A DNA stretch of 58,566 nt, taken from positions 229,492 through 288,057 of the forward strand of contig DEAD01000008.1 in assembly GCA_002346645.1 (NCBI GenBank), given 5' to 3'. Below, piece after piece: positions 1 through 9,800 of this stretch. A program made the position numbers and the translations under genes. The notes below the pieces were generated by a model, which saw only the letters and a list, made by a program, of their open reading frames with translations, did not search any database and had not been told where the DNA came from. Positions within the stretch are counted from its first letter, which is position 1. Each line of letters begins with the position of its first letter. Source of the DNA: Dehalococcoidia bacterium UBA2991 (lineage in GTDB: Bacteria; Chloroflexota; Dehalococcoidia; Tepidiformales; Tepidiformaceae).

Positions 1-44
1 ATTGTGATGGTGGCTAAACAACCATTTGTAACCCGGAGGCGAAC

Positions 45-1394
45 ATGTCAAATGCAGAAATGACGGCACAACCCGTATCTCCGCTGGAATGGGACCAACC
101 AGATTTTCGAGTTAATCCATTTCCCGTCTATCGGCGACTTCGCGACCTCCACCCTATCTACCACGACCATTACCACAACCGCTGGGTAATCTCGCGCTAT
201 GAGGACATCGTTGAGGCATTCGGTGACGATGAAACCTGGCAGCGCGGTGCCTACGATCCCGATGGTGAGTATCCCTTCGGATCCCAGTCTCCATTCGGCG
301 ATACGCTGATCGAATACGGCTCACATGCTAAGAAATGGCAATGGGAGCGTGGGCTTATAGCTAGCTCATTTGTGGGGCGGCCCCTCCGACAGCGGCTCCC
401 CGTCGTCGAGCAAATCACCGCAGAAGTAGTAGCCCAGATCTCGGACCGCGTAGCTAAGGAAATGGCTGAAGGAATCGCTCAACAAGGCGAAGTCGAACTC
501 ATTACGGAGTTCTGCGCCCAATTTCCCGTACGCGTAGTGACTGGCATCCTCGGGATTCCACGCGAAGACGAACAACAATTCGTGGAGTGGTACCGAGCGA
601 TCATGGCTGGGGGCGCTGCTGCCGCCGGAGGAGCAGTTTCCAACATATCCGAGAAGTACGTCCAGGAAGGAATCGCCGCAAGAAAAGCTCTCGCCGATTA
701 CCTCGAACCGATCTACGAAGAGCGGAAACGTGACACCAGCGGCGAAGACCTTATTACGCGTCTTATCAATACTGAGTACGAAAATAGGACAATGACGCTC
801 TATGAGCTGCAGAGCCTCATTGCCCTCCTTATCAGCGCCGGTGGAGACACAACAGAGTGCCTTACGGGAAGCATGTGGTGGCACCTCCTCAATAGACCTG
901 ACCAATTCGAGGAGGTAAAGCGCGACCCAGACCTGTTTGACCGGGCCTTCGTCGAATCCATGAGGTATGACCCCCCATTGCACGCGCCACCTCCACGTTT
1001 CACGCGGCGCGAGGTAACCGTTCATGGCCAGGTGCTACCCGTGGGAGCGCAGACTATTTTCATGGTGGGGTCCGGCAACCGCGATGAGCGGGTCTTCAGT
1101 GATCCCGATGACTTCAATATCTTCCGCGAAGACCTGTATATGGGCCGCGAACTCCGCACGGGTTACCACAAAAACGGCCAAGCCAGTCATCTAGGCTTCG
1201 GGCTTAACTCGCACTTCTGTATGGGCTATGCCGTGGCGCGAGCCGAGTCAGTGATCGCGAGCAAACAATTACTAAAGGCGATGTCAAACGTAAGGCTTAA
1301 GCCAGGTGTCGAAAACGAAGGGGTCTGCAGCCCCGCCAACAAGGGGGGGTTCCGCGCACCCCAACGATTAGACCTCGTTTTCGATCCCCAATAG
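45..1394 (+). CDS. Cytochrome P450 (copy 1)
   Basis: Haem-thiolate monooxygenase of 449 residues, the normal size for a soluble bacterial class I P450. Visible motifs: I-helix AGGDTT (oxygen activation, acid-alcohol pair present), K-helix ESMR (ExxR), and the haem loop FGLNSHFCMG with Cys392 as iron ligand. It would need ferredoxin and a reductase, neither of which is adjacent. The ATG is preceded by CGGAGG at 34-39, which fixes the start. A Rieske oxygenase follows 57 bp downstream on the same strand, so the two may be co-transcribed. Its N-terminus (NPFPVYRRLR, NRWVISRYEDI) and haem region closely resemble the P450 at 29643, marking the two as sister paralogues. The substrate cannot be read from the sequence. 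Confidence 0.95.
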   Translation: MSNAEMTAQPVSPLEWDQPDFRVNPFPVYRRLRDLHPIYHDHYHNRWVISRYEDIVEAFGDDETWQRGAYDPDGEYPFGSQSPFGDTLIEYGSHAKKWQWERGLIASSFVGRPLRQRLPVVEQITAEVVAQISDRVAKEMAEGIAQQGEVELITEFCAQFPVRVVTGILGIPREDEQQFVEWYRAIMAGGAAAAGGAVSNISEKYVQEGIAARKALADYLEPIYEERKRDTSGEDLITRLINTEYENRTMTLYELQSLIALLISAGGDTTECLTGSMWWHLLNRPDQFEEVKRDPDLFDRAFVESMRYDPPLHAPPPRFTRREVTVHGQVLPVGAQTIFMVGSGNRDERVFSDPDDFNIFREDLYMGRELRTGYHKNGQASHLGFGLNSHFCMGYAVARAESVIASKQLLKAMSNVRLKPGVENEGVCSPANKGGFRAPQRLDLVFDPQ

Positions 1395-1451
1395 CCCTCA
1401 CGCGTTCCATCCATAGACTATCGAGAAGTGGTTTTTTAAAAGGGAGTTCTA

Positions 1452-2705
1452 ATGCCAGAGAAACAACTGATGTCAATGGTCCGTCGCGAGGTTGAAAACC
1501 TCCAGGAAGGCCGCATTGACTTGGCGCCAGAGATCCTAGAGATCCCTGCTGCAGATTACTATGACCAAGATCGTTGGGAAGTCGAAGTGGAACGCATCTT
1601 CAAGCGCTTACCAATGGCACTCGGATTCTCAAGTGAATTGCGCGAGCCGGGGTCCTATCGCGCCATGGAAGTTGTCGGCGTCCCGGTCCTGATTGTTAGG
1701 GGCGATGATAATCAGGCTCGAGCCTTTGTAAATATGTGCAGCCACCGAGGCAATTATGTAGTCGAAGATGAGGGCGGCCAGACGAACATCTTCCGCTGCA
1801 ATTACCATTCCTGGACTTACAACCTCCAGGGGGATTTAGCAGGCGTATTCGACGAGAACAACTTTGGCGAATTCGACCGCTCCTGTTACGGCCTCACACC
1901 GCTACCGACATCAGAGCGCTCTGGGCTTATTTGGGTCACTCTCAATCCAAATTCGAACGTCAACATCGACACATTCCTTAGCGGCTATGGCCAGATGCTC
2001 GAGGATCTTAAATTCGCAGACGCGCACGTCGTGGGGCGCCAGGACCTGAACGGCCCCAACTGGAAGGTCGCCTACGACGGATACCGTGACTTCTACCACT
2101 TGCCCATCTTGCACCGGAACAGCTTTGGCCCTGATGGGGCGTTCCAGCCTGATTACTACGCATGGGGACCACACGTCCGCGTCGTTGCACCAAAGAACTA
2201 CGAGCAGCTCGCCGACACACCAGAAGAACAGTGGCAATACGACCAGATAACCGGTGGCGTCTGGACGATCTTCCCAAACATCTCCATCGCGGGAGGCACG
2301 GGGGGCGGATACATGATCTCCCAAATGTTCCCTGGCAAGACCCCACTCGAGTCCCATACGACACAGAGTTTTCTGAGGTTCGAGCCAAAAGAGGAGCAGG
2401 ACCAAGAGGAAATCGACCAACACATGGACTTTATGCGCATGGTTGTTGGTGATGAGGATTACTACACCGGCTTCCACATCCAGAAAGCACTGACAACTGG
2501 AGCTAAGGACCATCTCCTCTTCGGACGAAACGAGACCGGCGGCCAGCTCTTCCACCGATGGGTCGATGCTCTGATTGAGGCCAGTGACAACGAGCTTCCG
2601 GCTCTACTGGAGAGAGGAATTGGCCAGCAACCAACCGGCAACTCTGTTCTGGAGGAAGCCCAATCCCCAGATACGAGCCAGAAAGGTCCCTCCAGCAAGC
2701 GTTGA
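1452..2705 (+). CDS. Rieske ring-hydroxylating oxygenase, alpha subunit
   Basis: Rieske non-haem iron oxygenase of 417 residues. The [2Fe-2S] domain shows C96-S-H98 and C116-N-Y-H119. The mononuclear iron site shows D213, H216 and H221 in the segment DFYHLPILH, where the bridging acid is Asp. Family members hydroxylate or demethylate aromatic rings, steroids or quaternary amines with electrons from a reductase; no beta subunit or reductase is adjacent, so it is probably an alpha-only enzyme. The start is supported by GGGAG at 1442-1446 just upstream. The last 30 residues are Ser/Pro-rich and look disordered. It lies directly after a P450, and the two oxygenases may act on one substrate (inference). 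Confidence 0.93.
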   Translation: MPEKQLMSMVRREVENLQEGRIDLAPEILEIPAADYYDQDRWEVEVERIFKRLPMALGFSSELREPGSYRAMEVVGVPVLIVRGDDNQARAFVNMCSHRGNYVVEDEGGQTNIFRCNYHSWTYNLQGDLAGVFDENNFGEFDRSCYGLTPLPTSERSGLIWVTLNPNSNVNIDTFLSGYGQMLEDLKFADAHVVGRQDLNGPNWKVAYDGYRDFYHLPILHRNSFGPDGAFQPDYYAWGPHVRVVAPKNYEQLADTPEEQWQYDQITGGVWTIFPNISIAGGTGGGYMISQMFPGKTPLESHTTQSFLRFEPKEEQDQEEIDQHMDFMRMVVGDEDYYTGFHIQKALTTGAKDHLLFGRNETGGQLFHRWVDALIEASDNELPALLERGIGQQPTGNSVLEEAQSPDTSQKGPSSKR

Positions 2706-2762
2706 TGATCTTCCACTCCCACAATTCCCAGAGCCCACAATGGCCCTGTCGTCTTAGCTAAG

Positions 2763-4184
2763 GTGGAACTACCCAGTCAAGTGCGTCGGCTATTAGCCCA
2801 GGCGGGTGCTCGACCGGCGTTGAGCGGCGGGCTCGCGTTGTTTGTTTTGCTGACTCTCGCGTACAGCTCTTCCATCGACATTAGGGCGAGTCGGGGCGCT
2901 TCGATTACAGGAGATGAGCCGTTCTATCTGATCACGACGCAAAGCCTGCTGCAGGACGGTAACCTCGACTTACGTAACCAATACGACTCGCATTCATATG
3001 CGTCTTTCTTCGACCATGCGGACGGTCTCTGGCAGCAATCGATACCCCTCAGTGATGGACAAGTTCTGAGCCCTCACAACCCAGGCCTTTCCCTGCTCCT
3101 GATTCCAGGATTTTCCCTGGGAGGACTTGTTGGTGCTCAGTTCCAGCTCGTACTGATCGCGGCTCTCACGTGGGCGCTAGCCTTCCTCCTCGCTCTGCGT
3201 TTCACCGGAGGCCAGCCGGTGCTGGTCTGGCTGGCGACAGCAGCGGTGGCACTCACCGCAACGGCTTTCATCTACTCCTCGGAGATCTATCCAGAGATCC
3301 CGGCAGGCCTCGCCCTCGTCGGCGCACTGGTGGTGGCAACGAAGCGGGAACGGCTCACGATAGGGCCGGTGATAACAGTCGTGTTACTACTATCAGCATT
3401 GCCATGGCTGGGAACGAAATACGCTCCTCTAGCAGCACTGGTAGCGCTTTACGTTCTCTGGCGGGCATACCCTTGGGGAAGAGTCGCACTGCTTGTGGGA
3501 GCTGGCGCCTCTGCGGCAGCCTACGCTGCCTTCCACCTCGCCCTGTTCGAGTCTCTTACGCCCTACAACGTGAACTTGGTCTACGCGGGAGAAACTACCG
3601 TGAACACGATCGGCCAGCACGTGGAATTTAAAGATCGCATCTATCGGCTGTGGGGACTGCTAATCGACAGGCGGTTCGGAGTGGCGCGTTGGGCGCCAGT
3701 GTTGTTCGCCGTTATTCCTGGACTTGTGCTTCTCCTGCGCGGCGACGCAAGGCTACGTCTCGTATTAGGGCTCATCACAGTCCAAGTGCTAATCGCAACA
3801 TTCATCGTGATCACAATGATGGGCTGGTGGTTCCCTGGACGGACACTAGTAACCGTGTTCCCTCTGCTACCGATTCCGATAGCACTGTTAGCTATGCGCT
3901 GCCAGTGGACAGGCCACACTTTTCTTGGAGTACTTGGCCTTTATTCGCTAGGAATCACGGCTGCGCTGGCCGAGGCAGGCCGCTCACGCGAAGTCGTCAT
4001 CGCTGTCGACCCGTTCGATATGGGGGCCAATCTTTTCCAGGTGATAGCATGGCTATTCCCAAACTACACCTCTTGGACGACGGAAACTTGGATACTCACA
4101 GCCCTCTGGCTCGCACTCGGGGGCATGGGGATGACAGCTTGGATGAAGCTGGATAAATACCGTAGCCAAGGGGACCGGAATTAA
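2763..4184 (+). CDS. GT-C type membrane glycosyltransferase
   Basis: Integral membrane protein of 473 residues with roughly ten hydrophobic segments. After the first membrane span comes an acidic loop, GDEPFYLITTQSLL then DGNLDLRN, the pattern of GT-C fold glycosyltransferases (PMT/ArnT-like) that use polyprenyl-phosphate sugars on the outer membrane face. The product is probably a sugar transfer to lipid, protein or envelope glycan. The start is GTG with only a weak AAGG directly before it, so the exact start is uncertain. It converges on the minus-strand envelope genes. Its last codons form the left arm of a 26-bp perfect inverted repeat (4142-4219). The sugar donor and acceptor are not recognisable. 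Confidence 0.75.
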   Translation: MELPSQVRRLLAQAGARPALSGGLALFVLLTLAYSSSIDIRASRGASITGDEPFYLITTQSLLQDGNLDLRNQYDSHSYASFFDHADGLWQQSIPLSDGQVLSPHNPGLSLLLIPGFSLGGLVGAQFQLVLIAALTWALAFLLALRFTGGQPVLVWLATAAVALTATAFIYSSEIYPEIPAGLALVGALVVATKRERLTIGPVITVVLLLSALPWLGTKYAPLAALVALYVLWRAYPWGRVALLVGAGASAAAYAAFHLALFESLTPYNVNLVYAGETTVNTIGQHVEFKDRIYRLWGLLIDRRFGVARWAPVLFAVIPGLVLLLRGDARLRLVLGLITVQVLIATFIVITMMGWWFPGRTLVTVFPLLPIPIALLAMRCQWTGHTFLGVLGLYSLGITAALAEAGRSREVVIAVDPFDMGANLFQVIAWLFPNYTSWTTETWILTALWLALGGMGMTAWMKLDKYRSQGDRN

Positions 4185-4219
4185 AAAAACCGGGGCTACG
4201 GTATTTATCCAGCTTCATC
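4142..4219. repeat. 26-bp perfect inverted repeat between convergent genes
   Basis: Left arm 4142-4167 and right arm 4194-4219 are exact reverse complements over 26 bp with a 26-nt centre. An extra CCGG at 4175-4178 can pair with CCGG at 4190-4193, leaving a 7-nt bulge and an A-rich 11-nt loop. The left arm encodes the C-terminal residues of the glycosyltransferase, whose stop codon is in the loop; the right arm ends one base before the stop of the convergent gene. It could act as a two-way terminator or mRNA-stabilising hairpin, although there is no T-run after either arm, or it may be a fold-back duplication. Confidence 0.85.
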
Positions 4220-4220
4220 A

Positions 4221-4673
4221 TCATGCAGAGGATTCGTCCAGCAGGCCTAGATCGGTGAGCACCTCGTGGTAAACATCGGGGATCACTGTGCGAGCGGCTT
4301 CAGAAGAACATTCTTCTAGAAGAATCGGCAGGCCTATCCGTTCCGCAGTCAGCAGAGCGACTCCGGGTTCACACTCAACATCAGTTTCGGCACCGTTGTT
4401 CCCAAGGCGCAGCCAGATTTGCCCCTTTCGATTTTCGTCACACGTTAGGATGACAGCCCGCGGCTCCCACCCGATTCCTCGCAGGACTTCACCTATACCA
4501 GTGAACAGACAGCCGACACCATCCTTGTCTGGCGCGAACCAACTCGCAATATCGGGATGGACAGGGACACTTATACGGGCTTTCCCTCGGCACTCATGCA
4601 ACACAACAGACGAGTGCTTCCCGCAATCACAGGGCCGGACCTTCCCGATCTTCAAGAGCTTGCTGGCCATCAT
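4221..4673 (-). CDS. Small BFN (DUF151)-like protein
   Basis: A 150-residue protein without a confident family. Its second half (AVILTCDENRKGQIWLRLG, then EPGVALLTAERIGLPILLEE) follows the layout of bifunctional nuclease/DUF151 domains, in which a beta hairpin is followed by a PSDAIALA-like helix and a PI(F/L)V strand; the match is by eye and remote. The N-terminus has a CDCGKH segment that could bind metal. The start codon overlaps the stop of the upstream dehydrogenase by 4 bp (ATGA) and has a GGGAG ribosome site, so the two are translationally coupled. No signal peptide is seen and it is probably cytoplasmic. The function is unknown. Confidence 0.5.
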   Translation of the reverse strand: MMASKLLKIGKVRPCDCGKHSSVVLHECRGKARISVPVHPDIASWFAPDKDGVGCLFTGIGEVLRGIGWEPRAVILTCDENRKGQIWLRLGNNGAETDVECEPGVALLTAERIGLPILLEECSSEAARTVIPDVYHEVLTDLGLLDESSA

Positions 4674-5482
4674 CCTGCTCCCTGGGCGGCTGCAACCAGC
4701 AGAGGTTCCTCGGCCTCACCATTTGCACGGTGGCGGGCATTGGCCTCCTGAACCGCCTCGAGAATCTCCATTGGTACCCCTAGGGCGCGAGCGGAAGCGC
4801 TTATAGCGGCCGTGTCCTTTGGGAGGCACTGGCCACCGTAGCCGCGCTCCTCCGTTACAACGGTATGGCTAGGGTTGATTCGATCATCTTCCAGCCACAA
4901 TTGGCGTACCCGCTCGTAGTCCACACCTACGGTCTCGCAGAGTTCGAAGAATTCGTTACAGAACGCCACCTTAGTCGCAAGGAAAGCGTTCTCCATGTAC
5001 TTCACGACCTCAGCAACAGTTGGCGAAACGCAGTAATGCTTTAGGCCGGACCCATATGCACCCTCATAGAGGTCCCGTACCGCTGAGGTTACTGAGTCAT
5101 TCCCACCATAGATCAGAAAGCGGCGGTTGGCCGGATCCCGCAGAGGATGGTTTTCAGACTCGCCGGCATACTCAGGCACAAAAACGAGTCGCTTGCCCGT
5201 CTCAGCAATGAGTCGCTCGGTGGTTCCGACCGCTACCGTGCTATGGCAGACGATAGCAACGCGTGGATCAGAGAGTCCCACGACCTCCTCAACGATAGAA
5301 GTGTCACATTCGCCCGAGGGCAAACGGGGCGTAGGGACACAGATAATGACGAAATCAGTGTCCGTAAGGTCATCGCTCGTCCCGAAGCCCAGCGGCGGAT
5401 CGAAAATGGCTAACTCATGATCGTCGAAAAGCCCAGCCACATAGCTACCAACCGAGCCATAGCCTGCAATAGTTACTTTCAT
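4670..5482 (-). CDS. Short UDP-glucose/GDP-mannose dehydrogenase-like protein
   Basis: NAD-dependent sugar-nucleotide dehydrogenase family, 270 residues. It shows the N-terminal Rossmann loop GYGSVG, CVPTP after the second half of the nucleotide domain, and the catalytic thiol in GYGGQCLPKDT (Cys219). Family members oxidise UDP-glucose or GDP-mannose to uronic acids and are usually 400-450 residues long. Here the C-terminal UDP-binding domain is absent and the protein stops shortly after the central helix region, so dimer architecture and substrate binding must differ. The ATG has GGAGG about 8 nt upstream. The 4-bp overlap with the next gene suggests an operon. It is either a naturally short form or a degenerate enzyme. 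Confidence 0.8.
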   Translation of the reverse strand: MKVTIAGYGSVGSYVAGLFDDHELAIFDPPLGFGTSDDLTDTDFVIICVPTPRLPSGECDTSIVEEVVGLSDPRVAIVCHSTVAVGTTERLIAETGKRLVFVPEYAGESENHPLRDPANRRFLIYGGNDSVTSAVRDLYEGAYGSGLKHYCVSPTVAEVVKYMENAFLATKVAFCNEFFELCETVGVDYERVRQLWLEDDRINPSHTVVTEERGYGGQCLPKDTAAISASARALGVPMEILEAVQEANARHRANGEAEEPLLVAAAQGAG

Positions 5483-5546
5483 AGGGAATTTCCTCCAGTT
5501 TGGCGGGGAACCGGCGACCGAGAACTGTCACCGGCTCCCCATGGAC

Positions 5547-6800
5547 CTACTGCAGTTCGCCGACCTGCTCGGCAGTGATGCCAAGTCCAGCGTAAACAGA
5601 CTCAAGGGCTGCCTGAACAGCATCTCCGGAACCGGCCTGGGGGGGGCCAACGGAGAGGTCGTAGTACGAAGCAATCGTCTTAGCAACTTCCGCATCTACA
5701 CCTGCAACGAGTGGTTCAATCACTCGGAAGAAGGCCCATCCCTCGGCCTGGTGCACACGGGCTTTCTCGGCGTCACCCGATTCCAAGTCGCTATCTACCT
5801 TGTGGGCGTAGCGAATTGTTGCCTGAACATAGGTTACGGAAAGCTGTTGCATGATCTTGGAGGTAGCAAGGGCTGCGCCACCCATATCACCACCCACAAG
5901 CGCCTCGACACCCTCGGTCATATTTGAAGCAATAGCATCATTCACAGCCGTGCCCGTCCCGAAGTTGCCGCCCCGCTTATCAGCAGTGGCGTAAGGCCCA
6001 CAACCTGGTTCGGAACCGTGGTAGAAAGCCCAGGCCTCGTCCCAGTTATGAGGAGCTCCCTTGGCAGGGTCGAAGTTGCCCTGGGCAGCTTTTCCGAGAG
6101 CAGCCACGAGTTCGTGGATCGCCCAAGCAACCATGACCTGGTTCTGAATACCTTTCTGGATACCCTGACGGCGAACCAGATCGGACTCGCCCGCAAAGGC
6201 GCCCGTCCCTTCGATTGCGCTCATGACGAATGTGTCTAGCCAGGTTGAATCGTCATAGTAGGTGACGTAATCGTTCCAGATCCGCTCGTCACGCTCTGAG
6301 CGGGCAAATCCAGCGATCGTGCGTACAGCACCACTACTCTTTACCGAATTCCCGCCCTCAACGTACACCTGTTTTATAGCGTCATAATCGAGAGGGGCGT
6401 CTTTAGGAAGAAGACTGTTGATCTCGCAAACATCGAGCACGACAGCAGCGTGAGAGTCGACATCAGAGACAGGCTGATAGGCTCCTATTGCCGCAGAAAC
6501 AGCACCACTGGACTCAGAAGCCCCAGATACTGAAGCCGTCCCGGAGGCACTTCCCGAGGCACTTCCCGAGGCACTGCCCGTTCCAGAAACAGAACCAGAA
6601 ACAGAACCCGAAACAGAACCCGAGGCAGAACCAGAGGCAGAACCAGAGGCAGAACCAGAGGCAGAACCATCTCTGATTACCTCAACATTACCTGGCCGAT
6701 CCTCACCATTGTCCCCACCACAGGCGGCGACAACTCCTACGAGGGCAACGATCGCCGTAAAAGCGATGATCCTCCCTCTTCTTACCGATAGCATTTGCAT
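5547..6800 (-). CDS. FEA1-related (low-iron-inducible type) lipoprotein
   Basis: Secreted lipoprotein of 417 residues: positive N-terminus, hydrophobic core and lipobox VAAC with Cys27 as the lipidation site. Residues 45-99 are a low-complexity Ser-Gly-Ser-Ala/Val linker. The rest resembles the FEA1/H43 iron-assimilation domain known from algae and some bacteria, with the run WDEAWAFYHGSEPGCGPYAT, then a KRGGNFGTG segment and charged helices. The likely role is capture or transfer of iron at the cell surface. The family call comes from remembered motif similarity, not a search. An AAGGAAAGG ribosome site precedes the ATG. It sits just downstream of the flippase-like/GT2 fusion on the same strand and close to hemH and an Fe-type binding protein. 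Confidence 0.65.
   Translation of the reverse strand: MQMLSVRRGRIIAFTAIVALVGVVAACGGDNGEDRPGNVEVIRDGSASGSASGSASGSASGSVSGSVSGSVSGTGSASGSASGSASGTASVSGASESSGAVSAAIGAYQPVSDVDSHAAVVLDVCEINSLLPKDAPLDYDAIKQVYVEGGNSVKSSGAVRTIAGFARSERDERIWNDYVTYYDDSTWLDTFVMSAIEGTGAFAGESDLVRRQGIQKGIQNQVMVAWAIHELVAALGKAAQGNFDPAKGAPHNWDEAWAFYHGSEPGCGPYATADKRGGNFGTGTAVNDAIASNMTEGVEALVGGDMGGAALATSKIMQQLSVTYVQATIRYAHKVDSDLESGDAEKARVHQAEGWAFFRVIEPLVAGVDAEVAKTIASYYDLSVGPPQAGSGDAVQAALESVYAGLGITAEQVGELQ
6504..6668 (-). repeat. Ser-Gly low-complexity coding repeat
   Basis: Imperfect 12-nt units encode alternating Ser-Gly-Ser-Ala and Ser-Gly-Ser-Val, residues 45-99 of the lipoprotein, directly after the lipidated cysteine. Unit variants cluster (Ala units at both ends, Val units in the middle), which suggests slippage and block duplication. 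The segment would act as a flexible tether between the membrane and the globular domain. Confidence 0.9.
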
Positions 6801-6836
6801 TGAATCGCTTCCTTTCCTTTGCGCACTTTTAGTGCG

Positions 6837-9800
6837 TTATGGCTGATTTCCCAGAACCTCTCGCGCCATGCCAAAGGGCACGCGCCAGAGGTAGTTGGCA
6901 TTGATAAAGGACCGGCCACTCGTTCGACTGCGGTAGGTGATGGGAACCTCGGCGAGGCGCATCCCTTTATGCAGAAGATTGAGCGTGAGGACCTGAGCGT
7001 AGTTGTAGTCATGGACGATCTCCGCGACGTTGAGCGCAGACGCCGAGAAAGCTCGGAAGCCCGTCTGCCCGTCGGAAATACGCCTGCCGGTGAGAACGCT
7101 TAGCACAAGGGTAAACACACGGTTACCCAGGGAACGAAAGAGCCTGTGGCCATGCCGGGTTCCGAGGAAACGGGAACCGAGAACGTAATCGGCTTCACCA
7201 GTTTCGATAGGAGCCAGTAGTGCCGGGATCTCTGCAGGATCGTATTCGAGATCAGCATCTAGATAGACAGCAGCACGAGCATCGAGCCCACGGGCCGTTT
7301 CGAGACCCGTCCGCAGAGCAGCCCCGAGACCCAGGTTAGAGGAATGCCGAACGACAAGATCAGCACCCTCGCGTTCCGCAACTACTGCCGTAGCATCGGT
7401 TGAACCATCGTCGACGACAATGACAGTTACGTCGCCGAGCTGCTGTCGCGGAATGCGCGCAAGAACATCTGGAAGTGCCTCTGCCTCGTTGTATGCGGGA
7501 ATAACTATCGCAAGTGAATCTCCCCGCTCCGGAACACCTTTGGGAGTAAAAAGCACCTGGCCAACCGACTGCTCTGGTGGTGAGACGCCAAGGTAGTACG
7601 CAAGAGTCGGTGCGACATCGAGCAAGCTACGCGAGCCTTCCAGCTGTAGTCCCTGCGGAATACCCTCACCCCACGCAATGAAAGGGACGCGCTTTTCCGG
7701 CTCGGTGAGGTGGCCATGTCCGCCAATACCCTTCCCCTGACCGTGGTCGGACGTAACAATTACTGTTGCCCCTTCGAGGTAGCCCTCCTCACGACACCAC
7801 GCTAGAAAATCCTCAATCAGATGGTCAGTGGCCTCAATGCGCTCGAGGTACTCCGGGTAGTAGCTACCCCGGGCATGGCCTGTCTGGTCGACTGAGAGTG
7901 TCTGCAAAACAAGCAGCTCAGGGTCCTCATTTTTGAGCACCGCCTTCGCACGCGATACGAGCGCGTCGTCAATCTCTTCATTAGGCGTAACTGCAGTGAC
8001 AGTCTCAACAGTACGGTCCCCAAAAGAATCCACAAGATGGGCAATGCCAACAAGACGCCCATGCATTCCATGGTCCTTGAGCGCATCGAATATCGACTTG
8101 CACTTCACACCAAGGGAAGGAACAAAGTTGCTGCGCATGCCGTGGACGCTCGGTGGGGCTCCAGTCAACATCGAAGTAAACGCAGTAACGGTGCGCGCAG
8201 GATAAACAGTGCGCATATCACCGCAGACGAGGCCTTGAGCGGCGAGGCTATCAAGGAACGGTGTCCGTGCCTCGGCGAGACGATCGGGACGACAGCCATC
8301 AATTACGATCAGGATGACTCGCCGAGAGACGGGAACGTTCTCGTTACGAAGGTGGGTCGGGGTAAGTGGATCCGGCGGCGCCCAGGTGAACCACCACTGG
8401 TGCGTGAGTACAGCCAAAAGGCCAGCACCCAACGTGAAGCCCTCAACCGCCGCGAACGAAAGCGGTCCGGAATGCTCCACCAGGAAGCCGGACAACAAGA
8501 CTAGGATGAGGAGCTTGGGAACCTGCTCGAGAAAGTTCCCGCTTGTGGGATCTGGATTCTCCAGGACAAGCCTCCAGAAGCGGAAGCCATTCGTCCAAGG
8601 TGTACCTATGCGGAGGTGGTAGTAGATGCTCCCCCAGAGCACGACGGTAAACCCAAGGTAGAGCGCAAGCACGAGTCCTATCGCTACAGGGTCAACGAAA
8701 CGGAAGGCGGCGAGGAAGACAGCAAGAAGCACCCAGAGGCCTGCCCGCAGACGGAGAGGGAACGCGTAACGATAGAAAACGGCGAAGAGAGGTAGCAGGG
8801 CGACAACTGCGATCCCCTGCCGCACCCAATAGCCACCATCAGTAAGGTGAGGCAGGCCCAGCAGCACAAGGGTCCCCAAAACGAAGACAGGCGTAAACGG
8901 CTTTCCCTCATTGAGGACATTCCAGAGGCGGGCAGCCACATTCTCAAGACGGCCAGCGGGTTTTGGATCGTCGCGGCTGCCTCGTAGCTTGCCTAGTGTT
9001 GGCAGACTTCCGAACGCATATGGCATCAGTACTCCACCGATACCAAAGGCGTAGAGGAACTTGAGGCCGTGCGTGAGCACCGCGAGCGTGAGAGCCTCAC
9101 CACCCGGCATACCCTGTACCTGAAGCGCAGCAATCATGCTCGCTTCATAGACACCTATGCCGCCAGGCGTGATATGGAAAACCTGGAAGAAGATGGTGAA
9201 GGCCGTGACCGCCATCGCAACAGGAAGGGAAATCTCGAAACCGAGAGCGTGCGCAGCAGAGTAAACAACGACTGCCTCAAGGATCCAGCTGGGGACGGTC
9301 AGGACGAAAGCGCCAATCACAGTTCGCGGGGATAGGACTCGGAGCGCATCCCTGGTCCTGATCCAAAGTCGCTCCACAGCTTGGAAGCGGCTCCAGGTAG
9401 CAGTTGTCCCACGGAACCAAAGCAGAACGGCCACCAAAGCCAAGAGCAGGCAGGCGGGGCCTATTAGAACGGTGAGCCCGTCTATACCAACGGTGAGAGG
9501 GATGAGAGCAGCGGCAATAGCGAACAGAGCCGCAAGGTCGAGCAGGCGGGCCACAGCAGTGGACACTGTGGCGTCCGTTACATTGAGGCCAGCACGAGTC
9601 CCGAGAAAGGGTCGGAGCACCTCCCCTGCCTTAACCGGAAGCGCGTGATTAGCAAACAGCGCAGCGTGCAGGATGGCAAAGAGTCTGCCACCACTCACCC
9701 CTGCCCCACTGGGTCCGAGAAGCCCTTTCCAGGCAACTGCCCGCAGCAAGAAAGCCGCTGCATAGCCGCCCAGAAAGAGGAACAGGAGCTCAGGTCGACG

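Noticed and set aside
366..1025. A long open frame (219 codons) antisense to P450 copy 1
   Set aside because: It mirrors codon bias of a real P450 with all motifs, has no recognisable domain, and no ribosome site.
1911..2555. A 214-codon antisense frame inside the Rieske oxygenase
   Set aside because: The plus-strand frame carries intact metal-site motifs; the antisense product looks random.
6504..6668. Short repeats resembling a CRISPR array
   Set aside because: The units are tandem, 12 nt, in frame and without spacers; they encode a Ser-Gly linker.
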